This document shows, piece after piece, positions 18,601 through 27,600 of a DNA stretch of 38,911 nt (the stretch's first letter is position 1; the number at the start of each line of letters is the position of its first letter). The stretch is taken from assembly GCA_031274555.1 (NCBI GenBank), contig JAISPZ010000014.1, forward strand, positions 1 to 38,911. The letters run 5' to 3'. This DNA comes from Bacteroidales bacterium. GTDB taxonomy: Bacteria > Bacteroidota > Bacteroidia > Bacteroidales > P3. Under the pieces are notes generated by a model that saw only the letters and a list, made by a program, of their open reading frames with translations, was not told the DNA's origin and made no database searches. The translations under genes were made by a program, and so were the position numbers.

Positions 18601-18795
18601 TGTTTTAGTAACGTCAAAAATAAAATTATCATAATCAATTGCTACTTGTTTCCAATTTCTCATCAAATAATTAGGTGGGAGATTGGGCATTTGTTCAACG
18701 CGGGAAAGCGCAATTTGGTTTACTTGAGCGGACACTTCGGCAAAAAGCCAAAGAAAACAAAAAACTAAAATTGCTGTTTTTGCGAGGTTTCTCAT
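15646..18795 (-). CDS. Large T9SS-secreted protein: unrecognised glycan-active-like domain, Ig/PKD-like domains, LamG, sorting domain
   Basis: The protein has 1049 residues. A signal peptide (ILVFCFLWLFAEVSAQ) is followed at about residues 30-560 by a domain homologous to the lipoprotein at 11660-13312. Shared blocks are NWKQVAIDYDNFIF, SLNGVDKTN, GGDWWYEVMPNVFFYQL, MPYGTVTAAKMN, FNIDKFLNWNF, YAFIMNGFQ and DTTDVQGIL. Then come an Ig-like region (about 580-665), a PKD-like region (about 670-755), a LamG domain (about 765-955, YYPFDGNTNNAA to DEIKFYDHELSP) and a type IX sorting domain starting at VVYPNPVETELFI. It should be exported to the cell surface. With GH130 directly downstream and SusCD upstream it is a good candidate for the endo-acting enzyme of the PUL, but no named family is recognised and catalysis is not shown. 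Confidence 0.75.
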   Translation of the reverse strand: MRNLAKTAILVFCFLWLFAEVSAQVNQIALSRVEQMPNLPPNYLMRNWKQVAIDYDNFIFDVTKTGTSLPLVLKRTNPGTNYPSISNFYIDTYVGWNGHLNGAEGINAIPAVVSASLNGVDKTNHFSTNWVVKLKDFFNKSNGQNVYLNNFSAGTGGDWWYEVMPNVFFYQLRSLYPNADVDFDEQFLTIANRENWVVNKLGGNVENWSIPNFAYRAFNLLTGQPTGSSWTEPETAGSIAWLLYQAYTATDSVKFRYGAELALGYLQNLTSTNPTYELQMPYGTVTAAKMNALEGTTFNIDKFLNWNFCGYASNKVRNWGTIVGNWNGYEMSGLIGEANDGGNDYAFIMNGFQHAAAFAPVAKYDKRYARALAKWLLNLASASRFFYRDYLPQANQESASYAWSQQYDPQACIPYESIKQIWQGTSPKAMGDAVGGEWATTNLSLYSGSSVGYMAAVIDTTDVQGILKIDLNKTDFSSKIPNDEIIYQTFMLYNPYGVTRNVTINLPTGNFDVYEAITETKIQTNVSSSFVLPIPSNEVRIVVLYPTGLNWKIKGRILSTEESGILDYHYQYNYANSLRIRALTPNEQTFSLGNSVFLKCQTENSSSIVKYDFFINDNLYHSGNDSIVNFTPTSLGNYAIYCVAHDNDDTAVSAVAHLKVIDATLQPPEILSINFAQDIPFALGANVGVTADVLGSNLNMTWTVTDGSLTNEHSPNPTWQVPNNEGAYTISLKVANNFGSDSVAVIGFVKDFGENHQYSPKLYYPFDGNTNNAANDELHGVNSGATNATGYAGGANTAFQFAHGNYIYVPNTTNLNSYFSEKLAIEFFIKPQQASFEQYVISHGSYNDRYKISILNSEKVLRWTLKTTAGVVDVDDIISLDYGVWTHVIVQYTGRAVEIYHNGKMSAYKTFNGTLLPSSQDLTFARATRAESNYFLTGVLDEIKFYDHELSPADIAEIAVATTEPREIANTRSFVVYPNPVETELFIDHSAKEIKSTPLKLEVYDINGKLVLTRYSSFFTTRITINISTLKTGMYFLKIDNQVAKFTKK

Positions 18796-18834
18796 AACAA
18801 TTGATTATGATAGTTTTATATTAGTTATTAAACT

Positions 18835-19893
18835 TTACTTTGCTGATTCTTCATTATAAAGTTTAGAAACTTGACCGGGCGTCAAAGCGATGTTATAGAT
18901 TTTGAGTTCATCCAAAGCTCCAACGAAATAGTTTGTATAATTTTCAAGAGTGAAACCATCCCAATCGTAAGTTTGAGCGTCAAGGAGAGTTTTGTAGCAA
19001 CCACCGATAGTGATAGCAACATTGCCTGTCGGAGCAACAATGCTTGAGCCTGCCAATGGCGGTTTTTCATCTGCATTCCATTCTTTTGTCAAGCCACCAT
19101 CTACATAAAAACTGAGAGTGTGGGCTGTCAGGTCAAGTGAAACAACAACGTGATGCCATTCGCCTTCTGGACAAGAATTGGCTGCTTCGTTATCAGCATC
19201 AGCTGCGCCTAATTCTGTATTAACAGTCATAAATGGCTTATTCGCATCTTGCAATTGCAATTTCCAAGTGTGCCAAGAGTTCCAAGAGAGGAAATAGTTG
19301 TCGGCTTTTGTCACCTCTGGTTTTACCCAAACGGAAATAGACAGTTTCGGTCCGAGGAAGTCGCTTGCAGTAAACTGGTCTATGCTCAAGTTTGAGCCAC
19401 CACCGCCAAAATATACGGCTTTACCAATTTTACCTGCGATAAATTCAGGTTTTTCAGAAGCAAGGATAATACCAGGATTGACGTTAGCAACGTAACCCTT
19501 GCCGGTTGCAGTCAGTGATGTTGTTGCTGCTGTTCCCTCGTCAAAGGACAAGCCTACAAGTAGAGCTTCTTGAGGAATAGCGTCATAAGCGGAAGCCAAA
19601 AAGGCATCTCTGGCAGCAGTGAGATTTGCAACCATAGCATCTACTTGAGCCTGTGTTGCATCTGCATTTGCTACAAGGGCTTGTGCTGTCGTAACGGCTT
19701 CCTGAAAAGCGTCAATTGACGCTTGTGGATAATCGGCAGTTGTAGCGTTTGCAAGGATTGCTTGACATTCGGAAACAAGTTCCGAAAGAGCATTCTTGTC
19801 GGCTTTTTCATCATCTTCAGTTGGTTTACACGAGGTAAACATTGTTGTCATGGCGAGTGCAACGATGGCACTCATAAAAATAATTTTTTTCAT
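18835..19893 (-). CDS. PUL surface lipoprotein with FIVAR-like and LamG-like domains
   Basis: This 352-residue lipoprotein has a clear lipobox (MFTSC, Cys22). A helical FIVAR-like segment follows at about residues 30-105 (ADKNALSELVSECQAILA, then AQVDAMVANLTAARDAFL), and a LamG/concanavalin-like domain fills the rest (LLVGLSFDEGTAATTSL to ELKIYNIALTPGQVSKL). It occupies the position after SusD where SusE/SusF-type or other glycan-binding lipoproteins are usually encoded, so a surface glycan-binding role is likely. No catalytic motif is seen. The FIVAR plus LamG pair is shared with the SGNH esterase at 10031-11620, and the LamG part with the large protein at 15646-18795, which points to domain exchange or duplication inside this operon. 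Confidence 0.82.
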   Translation of the reverse strand: MKKIIFMSAIVALAMTTMFTSCKPTEDDEKADKNALSELVSECQAILANATTADYPQASIDAFQEAVTTAQALVANADATQAQVDAMVANLTAARDAFLASAYDAIPQEALLVGLSFDEGTAATTSLTATGKGYVANVNPGIILASEKPEFIAGKIGKAVYFGGGGSNLSIDQFTASDFLGPKLSISVWVKPEVTKADNYFLSWNSWHTWKLQLQDANKPFMTVNTELGAADADNEAANSCPEGEWHHVVVSLDLTAHTLSFYVDGGLTKEWNADEKPPLAGSSIVAPTGNVAITIGGCYKTLLDAQTYDWDGFTLENYTNYFVGALDELKIYNIALTPGQVSKLYNEESAK

Positions 19894-19985
19894 TTTGTTA
19901 ATGTTTTAAGGTTATTAATTTAGTTTATTATTGATATTTTAAGTGGTTTGATTGTTTGAATGTCGCATATACCTGAAAGTAAATT

Positions 19986-21398
19986 TTAATGTAATGCTGT
20001 ATTGGCATCTATTTCTGCCTGCGGAATGGGGAAATGATAGCCATAAGTGTAGCCTTCTTCGCCTATTGCTGCTTGTGCGTACGTTTGCCCATAACGGACT
20101 ATGTCAAAGTAGCGATGTCCTTCAAAGCCGAGTTCTCTTCTTCTCTCTACGCGAATTTTATCCCTTAATGAACTTTGACTTTCGCCCGATAAGGCAGATA
20201 AGCCCGCACGTTGCCTTACTTTATTCACTTCTACCTCAGCAAGAGATGGACCGCTACTTTCGTTGATAGCTTCTGCTTTCATCAGTAATACATCAGCATA
20301 ACGCAATATATGTGTAGGTACTGTCATCCAGCCAATTGGAATTTCAGCAGGGTTTTCTTCATTGTATTTCTTTACTAAATAACCTGTTGCGGTTGACCAT
20401 GCTGCAGAAAAAGTAAGAGAGTCAAACCACGGGTGTCCATCTCTGCCGATGGAAGCATCTAAACGAGGATCTGTTTCGAGTAATACTGTTTGTTCTGTAA
20501 AACAATCAACAAAACTTTGTGTAGGAGCATTAAAGGCATAGCCACTCTGGGCGATAGGAGCAAAATAAACACAATACGAATTGCCCAAATGTACTTTGTC
20601 ATCGCCTGCATAGCGGAAAGCAAACAAAGCTTCAATTGAATTTTCGCCACCTGTTTTGAATAAATTAGAATAATTGGGTTCTAAATCGTAGATATTGGGA
20701 GTTTCCACTTCGGTAATAGCTGTTAAACAGTCGGAATATTTTTTTTCAAAGAGATAAACTTTTGCCAACAAAGCATAAGCAGCACCTCTTGTAACTCTTC
20801 CTTGTTGTTCTTGAGAATAGGTATAGGGCAAATATTCAGTGGCAGCAAGCAGGTCGCTTTCTATTTTGGAATAAATTTGTTCCACAGAACTTAATCCCAC
20901 GTATATCGCATCAGACGTTTCTTGTGGTTTATCCTTGTATGGAACACTACCGAAAACGTTAATCATATAAAAATAGCAGTATCCACGAATGAACCTTGCC
21001 TCCGCAATCAGACGATCTTTCAAAGGAATGTCCATTTTATCAACGTAATAAATAACGTTGTTGCACTGTGAAATACAGTCGTACATCTGTTGCCAGAAAG
21101 TATAGATATTGCCGTCATCAGAAAGCACCGTAAAGTTGTTTATTTGGTCAATAGAGGCTTGGTCGCTCGGGCTGCCACCTTTGACAGCATCATCTGATGT
21201 AACATCTCCAAAAATCCAATATCTTGGACTTGCCAAGCTCGCATAGCAGCCATTTACTGCCTGCACAGCATTGGTTTCTGTAGTAAAAAAACTTTCGGGT
21301 GTATAGCCTGACTTTAAATCTGTATCAAGAAATTTGCTACAACTTGTTATTAATAATGCAAGTAGTAATAACAATGAGAAAGTATAATGTGTTTTCAT
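19986..21398 (-). CDS. susD: SusD/RagB family glycan-binding outer-membrane lipoprotein
   Basis: This 470-residue lipoprotein (lipobox LITSC, Cys20) shows the SusD start CSKFLDTDLKSGYTPESFF, then NAVQAVNGCYASL, helical tetratricopeptide-like repeats (AEARFIRGYCYFYMINVFGS, then RGAAYALLAKVYLFEKKY) and the C-terminal block ADVLLMKAEAINE, then RRRELGFEGHRYFDIVRYG, which is diagnostic. SusD-like proteins sit as a lid on the SusC channel and capture oligosaccharides at the cell surface. It lies 33 bp after susC on the same strand. The length is slightly shorter than many relatives but all main blocks are present. The glycan bound cannot be predicted. Confidence 0.95.
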   Translation of the reverse strand: MKTHYTFSLLLLLALLITSCSKFLDTDLKSGYTPESFFTTETNAVQAVNGCYASLASPRYWIFGDVTSDDAVKGGSPSDQASIDQINNFTVLSDDGNIYTFWQQMYDCISQCNNVIYYVDKMDIPLKDRLIAEARFIRGYCYFYMINVFGSVPYKDKPQETSDAIYVGLSSVEQIYSKIESDLLAATEYLPYTYSQEQQGRVTRGAAYALLAKVYLFEKKYSDCLTAITEVETPNIYDLEPNYSNLFKTGGENSIEALFAFRYAGDDKVHLGNSYCVYFAPIAQSGYAFNAPTQSFVDCFTEQTVLLETDPRLDASIGRDGHPWFDSLTFSAAWSTATGYLVKKYNEENPAEIPIGWMTVPTHILRYADVLLMKAEAINESSGPSLAEVEVNKVRQRAGLSALSGESQSSLRDKIRVERRRELGFEGHRYFDIVRYGQTYAQAAIGEEGYTYGYHFPIPQAEIDANTALH

Positions 21399-21431
21399 AC
21401 GTTTATAATTGGTTAATCATAAAAATCCTAA

Positions 21432-24400
21432 TTAAAATGTAAGGTTCAGTCCAAAGGAATAAGTTATAGCATTAGGATAAGTACCCCAGTCAATACCGTT
21501 GGCTCTGTCCCCTTCTGACGTACTGTTCGCCGAAACTGTCATTTCAGGATCCAAACCTGTGTATTTAGTAATAGTAAAAAGATTAGACGCTGATAAATAG
21601 ATACGTAATCTCTCTATATGTGCCTTTTTAAGTCCAGGGATTGTATATCCAAGTTGAATATTTTTCAGTCTTACATAAGAGCCATCCTGCAAAAAGCGGG
21701 TTGTGCCTGCTCTGTGATTTTGTGAAGCACTCCAAGCTGCACGTGGCATCGTGTTGGAGTGATTTTCTGGAGTCCAATGTTCTTCATAGTAACGCACAGT
21801 GGTTGGGAAACCTCTGTAAAAGCCTTCAGCGTCGTGGAAAAATTGAACATAAATTTTTTGTCCAAAAGCACCCTGAAAAAATATATTCAAATCGAAACCT
21901 GCATATTCACCAGACAAAGTCAAGCCTGCCGAAAATTTAGGAATGGCACTGCCTTGATAAACTCTATCTTTTTCATCAATGACATTGTCATCATTTTGGT
22001 CCTTATATTTGGCATCACCGGGTTTTATTGTTCCTGATGGTCCTTGCGTTGCATGAGTCATGATTTCCAAATTATCTTGGAAGATACCTTCAAATTCATA
22101 AAGATAAAACGAGCCGACAGGTCTTCCCACAACGCATCTTGTGGCATAAAGTCCAATATCAACCATACCTGATTCAATAGGGGCAAGCAAACTAAGAACC
22201 TCGTTGTGTAAATATCCACCGTTCAACTTAATTTCAAAGCTACCTTTTTTATAATGTTTTCTATAAAATAACTCTAAATCAACACCTGTATTTAAAACGC
22301 TACCATTGTTAATATAAGGAAAACTTACTAAACCTGCAGAAGGTGGATAAGATGCCTGAACAATCATATTGTCGGTAACCTTGTAGAAATAGTCAATATT
22401 TGCACCAAGACTTCCATCTAAAAATTCCATATCAATACCGACATTCAATTGATTGCTTGTTTCCCATTTCAAATTAGTATTGCCGAGAGATGTCATATAG
22501 TAACCTTGTTCGATAGTTCCAAAAGGATAATAGCGACCGTTGCCATATTTGCTCATGGCAGAATAAGGTTCAACATTTTGATTTCCGATGGAACCCCAAC
22601 CAACACGCCATTTAAACTTTGAGATAGCCGTTATGTCTTTCATGAAATTCTCTTTTTCCATATTCCAACTTGCTGAAACGGAGTAAAATGTTCCCCAACG
22701 ATTACCTTTTGAAAAACGAGATGAACCATCTTCGCGTATTAGGGCGGAAATGTAATATTTTCTGTCGAAGTTATAATTGAAAGAGGCAAAAAACGACATT
22801 AATCGCGCATCAGATTCTCCCTGTGAAACATTGTCTTCCGTCTGACCAAAACCAAGGTAGTGAATATCACCCAATTCGCCATCGCTACCTCCAAGACTTT
22901 TCCAATTTTGGCTTATGATTTCAGTTCCTGCAAAATAGTTGAAGTTGTGTTTGTCAGCAATAGTAAAATTGTGGTTCAGAGTTACATTGGATGTAATGGC
23001 AAGAGAATTGTCTATGCCAACATTCATACTATTGATAGAACCAATACGATTGTTTGTTCCCCAGGCGTTATTGAAACGGCGAGTAGTCATCGTGCCGTAA
23101 TCAATACCGACAACGCCTTTTATAGTTATGTTGTGTGGTAATTTCACCAATATATTGCTTGAACCTACAAAAGAGTTAAGACGGTCGCTCATATCGGTCA
23201 TATTTGCCAGACCAAGAGGATTGTAGCTATTATCGAAGAAAGTATTGTACATTGGATCTCCAAAAACCTCACTTGGGGAGTCGGCATAACTTCCGTCAGG
23301 ATTAAATACAGGACGCGCGGGGTTCATAAACATAGCATATCGAATAACGCTACCGCCCTCTGACACATTACCATTAGCCTTACTTGCCAAGCCATCGCCT
23401 GAACTTGGAATACGTTTTTCAAAAGATGAAGACGCAAGAACATTTAAACCTACGGTCAGCCATTTTTTAACATCAGCCGTGATATTGCTACGCAAGGAAA
23501 AGCGATTGAAATTAGTATTGACGACAATACCATCCTGACTGAAATAGGAAGCACTTACTAAATACCTCACTTTTTCAGTGCCCCCACTAACAGAAAATTC
23601 GTGTGTGTGCATTAGAGCAGGGCGAAAAATTTCTTCCAACCAATTTACATCTCCAAAATCGCGTAAATAGCCACTTGCCTCATTAATCAAAGGACGTTTA
23701 ACAGAGGAGGTGGCATTGTCGGCAAGAGTAGCCTCATTATAGAGTTCGATAAATTGTTTGGTGTTAATCAAGTCTATTAACTTTCCATGAGTTTGCAGAC
23801 CAATCTGCATATTGTATTCCACCTTTGCTTTGCCTGTAACACCTTGCTTGGTTGTAATCAGCACGATACCGTTGTTCGCACGTGAGCCATATATAGCAGC
23901 TGAAGATGCATCTTTCAAAATAGTTATATTTTCGATGTCGTTTGGCGAGAGGCTTCTCATACTTTCTGCAGGAATACCGTCAATTATGTATAAAGGGTCG
24001 TTGCCCGAACTACTAATTGAACCGACACCTCTGATACGCACAGCTATTGGCGCACCCGGCGCACCTGTGGCGGCTGTTACGTTCACACCCGCAGCCTGCC
24101 CTTGTAGAGCCTGCTCAACAGAAGGTGTTGGAACGCGCATCATATCCTTAGAGGACACCACACTAATAGAGCCTGATATATCGTTGCGTTTTTGGGCGGC
24201 ATAACCGACAACAACAACTTGTTCCATTTCTTCTGTCGAAGACTTCATTTCAATGTTGATGACAGTTTTGCCATTGACAGGTTCTTCTACGGTTTTTGCT
24301 CCCATAAAAGAAAACGTCAAGACAGAAGAAGTATCTGGCACTTGTAGCGAATACTTGCCTTGGACATCGGTAACAACACCTGTTTGAGTACCTTTAATCC

Positions 24401-24524
24401 GAACATTAACTCCAACAGCGGTTGTGCCGTCAGGAAACTTAACTACTCCAGTGACATTGTGTTGTCCAAAACAAAATAATGTTGCTGATAAAGTTAAAAA
24501 CAAAAATAATATCTTTCGTTTCAT
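21432..24524 (-). CDS. susC: SusC/RagA family TonB-dependent outer-membrane transporter
   Basis: The frame is open from 24557 (a GTG), but the signal peptide begins at MKRKILFLFLTLSATLFCFG, so the ATG at 24524 is chosen, giving about 1030 residues. Domains in order are a carboxypeptidase-regulatory-like beta domain (VTGVVKFPDGTTAVGVNVRI), a plug domain (VVVGYAAQKRNDISGSIS, then GAPIAVRIRGVGSI and DPLYIIDGIP), and a long 22-stranded beta barrel ending in GLNLTF with the terminal aromatic residue used for barrel insertion. SusC proteins import oligosaccharides through the outer membrane using TonB energy. It is the first gene of the nine-gene PUL operon and faces the HTCS regulator gene. A TAAATTTG element lies 32 nt before the ATG. 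Confidence 0.95.
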   Translation of the reverse strand: MKRKILFLFLTLSATLFCFGQHNVTGVVKFPDGTTAVGVNVRIKGTQTGVVTDVQGKYSLQVPDTSSVLTFSFMGAKTVEEPVNGKTVINIEMKSSTEEMEQVVVVGYAAQKRNDISGSISVVSSKDMMRVPTPSVEQALQGQAAGVNVTAATGAPGAPIAVRIRGVGSISSSGNDPLYIIDGIPAESMRSLSPNDIENITILKDASSAAIYGSRANNGIVLITTKQGVTGKAKVEYNMQIGLQTHGKLIDLINTKQFIELYNEATLADNATSSVKRPLINEASGYLRDFGDVNWLEEIFRPALMHTHEFSVSGGTEKVRYLVSASYFSQDGIVVNTNFNRFSLRSNITADVKKWLTVGLNVLASSSFEKRIPSSGDGLASKANGNVSEGGSVIRYAMFMNPARPVFNPDGSYADSPSEVFGDPMYNTFFDNSYNPLGLANMTDMSDRLNSFVGSSNILVKLPHNITIKGVVGIDYGTMTTRRFNNAWGTNNRIGSINSMNVGIDNSLAITSNVTLNHNFTIADKHNFNYFAGTEIISQNWKSLGGSDGELGDIHYLGFGQTEDNVSQGESDARLMSFFASFNYNFDRKYYISALIREDGSSRFSKGNRWGTFYSVSASWNMEKENFMKDITAISKFKWRVGWGSIGNQNVEPYSAMSKYGNGRYYPFGTIEQGYYMTSLGNTNLKWETSNQLNVGIDMEFLDGSLGANIDYFYKVTDNMIVQASYPPSAGLVSFPYINNGSVLNTGVDLELFYRKHYKKGSFEIKLNGGYLHNEVLSLLAPIESGMVDIGLYATRCVVGRPVGSFYLYEFEGIFQDNLEIMTHATQGPSGTIKPGDAKYKDQNDDNVIDEKDRVYQGSAIPKFSAGLTLSGEYAGFDLNIFFQGAFGQKIYVQFFHDAEGFYRGFPTTVRYYEEHWTPENHSNTMPRAAWSASQNHRAGTTRFLQDGSYVRLKNIQLGYTIPGLKKAHIERLRIYLSASNLFTITKYTGLDPEMTVSANSTSEGDRANGIDWGTYPNAITYSFGLNLTF

Positions 24525-24556
24525 AAGTTTATAATTAGACATAAGTATTACAGACA

Positions 24557-24564
24557 CAAATTTA
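24557..24564 (-). promoter_or_regulatory. Candidate -7 element TAAATTTG of the PUL operon
   Basis: TAAATTTG on the minus strand fits TAnnTTTG and would start transcription about 25-28 nt before the susC ATG at 24524. No TTG box stands at the -33 position. That suits a promoter that depends on an activator, and the phased direct repeat lies directly upstream. Confidence 0.5.
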
Positions 24565-24585
24565 TTATATTATTTCTCATTATAA

Positions 24586-24617
24586 GGTATCTTTTTCTTA
24601 CAAAGTGGTATCTTTTT
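24586..24617. promoter_or_regulatory. Phased direct repeat GGTATCTTTTT, candidate HTCS operator
   Basis: GGTATCTTTTT occurs at 24586-24596 and again at 24607-24617, exactly 21 bp apart, which is two helical turns. AraC-family activators commonly bind two direct half-sites with this spacing. Seen from susC it begins about 22 bp upstream of the -7 element, covering roughly the -33 to -65 region. It also lies about 11 bp upstream of the -7 element of the HTCS gene. The sequence match is direct; the assignment to the HTCS DNA-binding domain is inference. Confidence 0.55.
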
Positions 24618-24628
24618 AATAAAATGAC

Positions 24629-24636
24629 TATATTTG
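24629..24636 (+). promoter_or_regulatory. -7 promoter element TATATTTG of the HTCS gene
   Basis: TATATTTG fits TAnnTTTG and ends only 4 nt before the HTCS ATG at 24641. It implies a leaderless or nearly leaderless mRNA. No other in-frame ATG precedes the signal peptide. Confidence 0.55.
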
Positions 24637-24640
24637 ACGT

Positions 24641-27600
24641 ATGGTTAAATGGCAGAAAGTTATTTTTCTGATAATTAGTATTCTTTGTGGTTTTTATGCT
24701 TTGGCGCAGTCGTCTTTTCTGTCGTCTTACCGTATAATTCGACTCACAAACGCAGACGGACTGTCAAATAGTTCTGTTATTTCTATTATGCAGGACAGTT
24801 CAGGCATAATGTGGTTTGGCACGTGGGATGGACTAAATCGATATAATGGCTTGGAATTTAAGGTGTTTAAGCCTGAACCAGACAATCCACATTCTATAGG
24901 CAATAACGTAATCCGTCATATCGTAGAGGAAAATTCTACTTATCTATGGGTTGCTACGGATCGTGGTATTGACCGCCTTAACCGCGCTACAGGACAGTTC
25001 TACCATTTTTTTACGGACACCAATAATATTCCACAGGCGGAACATTCGTTTCTGCTTGCCAAAGATCATCGTAATCATATTTTTGTCAAAGTGCGCAATG
25101 GAAGTGTTTTTAAATATCATAGTCGTAGCAATTCTTTTATACCCGATACGAGTGAGTATCTTTTTACTACTGATAACGAAAATGTTACGGCGAAATTGCA
25201 TTTTAATAGCCATATTTTATGGGGGACGAAACAGGGGTTGATGATAAGTTCAAAAACGCGCTCATCAACTCCAAAAGTGATACTTCCAGATATTCAAGTA
25301 CTCTCACTATATGCAGGTAGTCAGCAAATTATATGGGTGGGCACTGATATGAAAGGGATATATATGTTAATTCCCCAGTCTTATCCGTTTTTCTCTTATA
25401 CTTCTCAAAATGTGCCTGCTATGGGTGGAAGTGCGGTGCGATGTTTTTTGGAAGATGGCGAAAATCTTTTTGTCGGAACAAAAGGGGACGGTCTTTTTTT
25501 ATTTGAAAATCGTGGTCCCGCTGCTTTGCGTTTTGTCAAAAAAATTACTACTCAAGCGGGACTTGCGAGTAATTCGGTATTCGTGCTGAAAAAGGGGATT
25601 GGCAGGGAGATTTGGATTGGCACGGACGGCGAGGGACTTAATTATTATGACCCTGTTTTGAAAAAAATTCAGACACTTAAAGGTACTGCTTCCACTATTG
25701 CGAAAGTCTATGCGATTTTACCGACCGATAATAATACACTGTGGGTCGGAACGAGTGGAAACGGACTTTTCAAACTTACTATTGACAGAACTAAAAAGCC
25801 GTTAATGGTCACTTCTCAAAAACATTATTTGCTTAACAATAATATTATATACTCCATAATTGCTCAAGACAGTGCGCATTTATGGATAGGCACAAGGGGC
25901 GGTGGAATTAGTCGGATTAACATTTCGACAAATCAAATTCAAAAAAAGATGTTGAACAATGCCGATGTGCTTTGTCTTTTTCAAGATGGACAACAGCAAC
26001 TGTGGGCAGGTACGAGTGTGGGTTTGAGTAAATTAAAGTGGGATGGCGATTTATCCCTCATAAGACATTATACCGAAAAAGACGGACTTCCGAATAACAC
26101 TATACATGGCATTTTAGAAGATTATGCAGGAAATATTTGGGTTAGTACAAATGAGGGGCTTGCTAAATTTTTGCCTGCTCAATATGGAAGCGACAGCTCA
26201 ATCAGGATTGTTTCGTATTACCAAAGTGACGGTTTGCAAAACAGTGAGTTTTCGGACGGTGCTTACTATAAAAGTCGTACCTCATCAATAGTATATTTTG
26301 GTGGAATTAATGGTTTTAATACGTTCGACCCGTTGTCTATTTCGGGAAATTCTTTTATGCCTGACTTGCAGATGGATGAATTTTATCTGCAAAATTCCCC
26401 AGCTCAATTGGCTGATTATATGCAGGATAAAACACTCGTGTTAGGGTATGAAAATAAGCTGATAAGGTTTCATTTTTTATGTGTGGACTATATTAATGGA
26501 AACAAGTGTGAATATTCTTACAAGTTGGAGGGATTTAATGATGATTGGGCAAATCTCGGAACTTCGTCGAACGTAGTCTTAAATAATCTTCCGTCAGGGA
26601 AATATATTCTGAAAGTACGGAACAGTAATGCCGATAAAATTTGGAATGACAGATATTTTGAATTACCCATTATAATCCGTTCTGCGTGGTGGTTTAGCGG
26701 TTGGGCTTATACTGTCTATCTAATTATCCTGTCAGTGGTACTTTTGTTAGTGGGACGGCAACGTAAATTCAGGCGTACAGCAAGAGAAGACATAAGAATT
26801 AAAGAATTGGAAAAACAACATAACGAGGAAATTCATCAGGCAAAACTTGCTTTCTTTACAAATATTGCTCACGAGTTCTCTAACTCGCTAACGCTGATTT
26901 ATGCACCCAATGAGAAGTTGGCGCAGCATTATGAGGGTGACTTAAAAGCAAAAAAATATATTGATGCTATTCGTCTTAATGCACAGCGAATGCAACATCT
27001 GATTCGTCAGTTAGTAGAATTTAGAAAAGTTGATTCAGGGTTTATGCAGATATTGATAGAGGAAGTGGACATTGTGGATACGGTGCGTTTTGTTATGGAT
27101 CACTTTATGGAAACAATTTTGCAAAAAGAAATTAATGTTGTTTTTCAGCCGTCCGCGCCTGTCGTGTGGAATACGGATTTGGAAGCGTTCTCTAAGGTGC
27201 TGTTCAATCTTGTTTCCAATGCCGTAAAATATACACCGCAAGGGCAAACGATTACCATCAAAACAGAAATTGAAAATAATGAACTTGTGTTGGATGTTAC
27301 AAATACAGGTGTGGGGATTTTAGAAGAAGATAGAAGAATTGTTTTTGACAGGTTCAAAGTATTGGAGCAGTTGGAAAAGAGTATGGATATGCGCAGTGGA
27401 ATTGGACTTGCAGTGTGTTATGCACTTGTAACAAAATTGGACGGCACTATCTCTCTGCTCTCGGACGGTCACACGTACGTGTCGTTTTTAGTTCGGTTGC
27501 CTTATCGATCGGCTGTGGGTAATGGGTGTTCGGCTTCGGCTTTGGCTTCGGCTTCTGGTTCAGGTGATGTTGCGAATGGTGGAAGTTCGATTGTGGATAG

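Noticed and set aside
24525-24557. GTG (24557) or ATG (24542) as start of susC
   Set aside because: The signal peptide begins at the ATG at 24524; an extension before it would spoil the signal, and GTG is rare.
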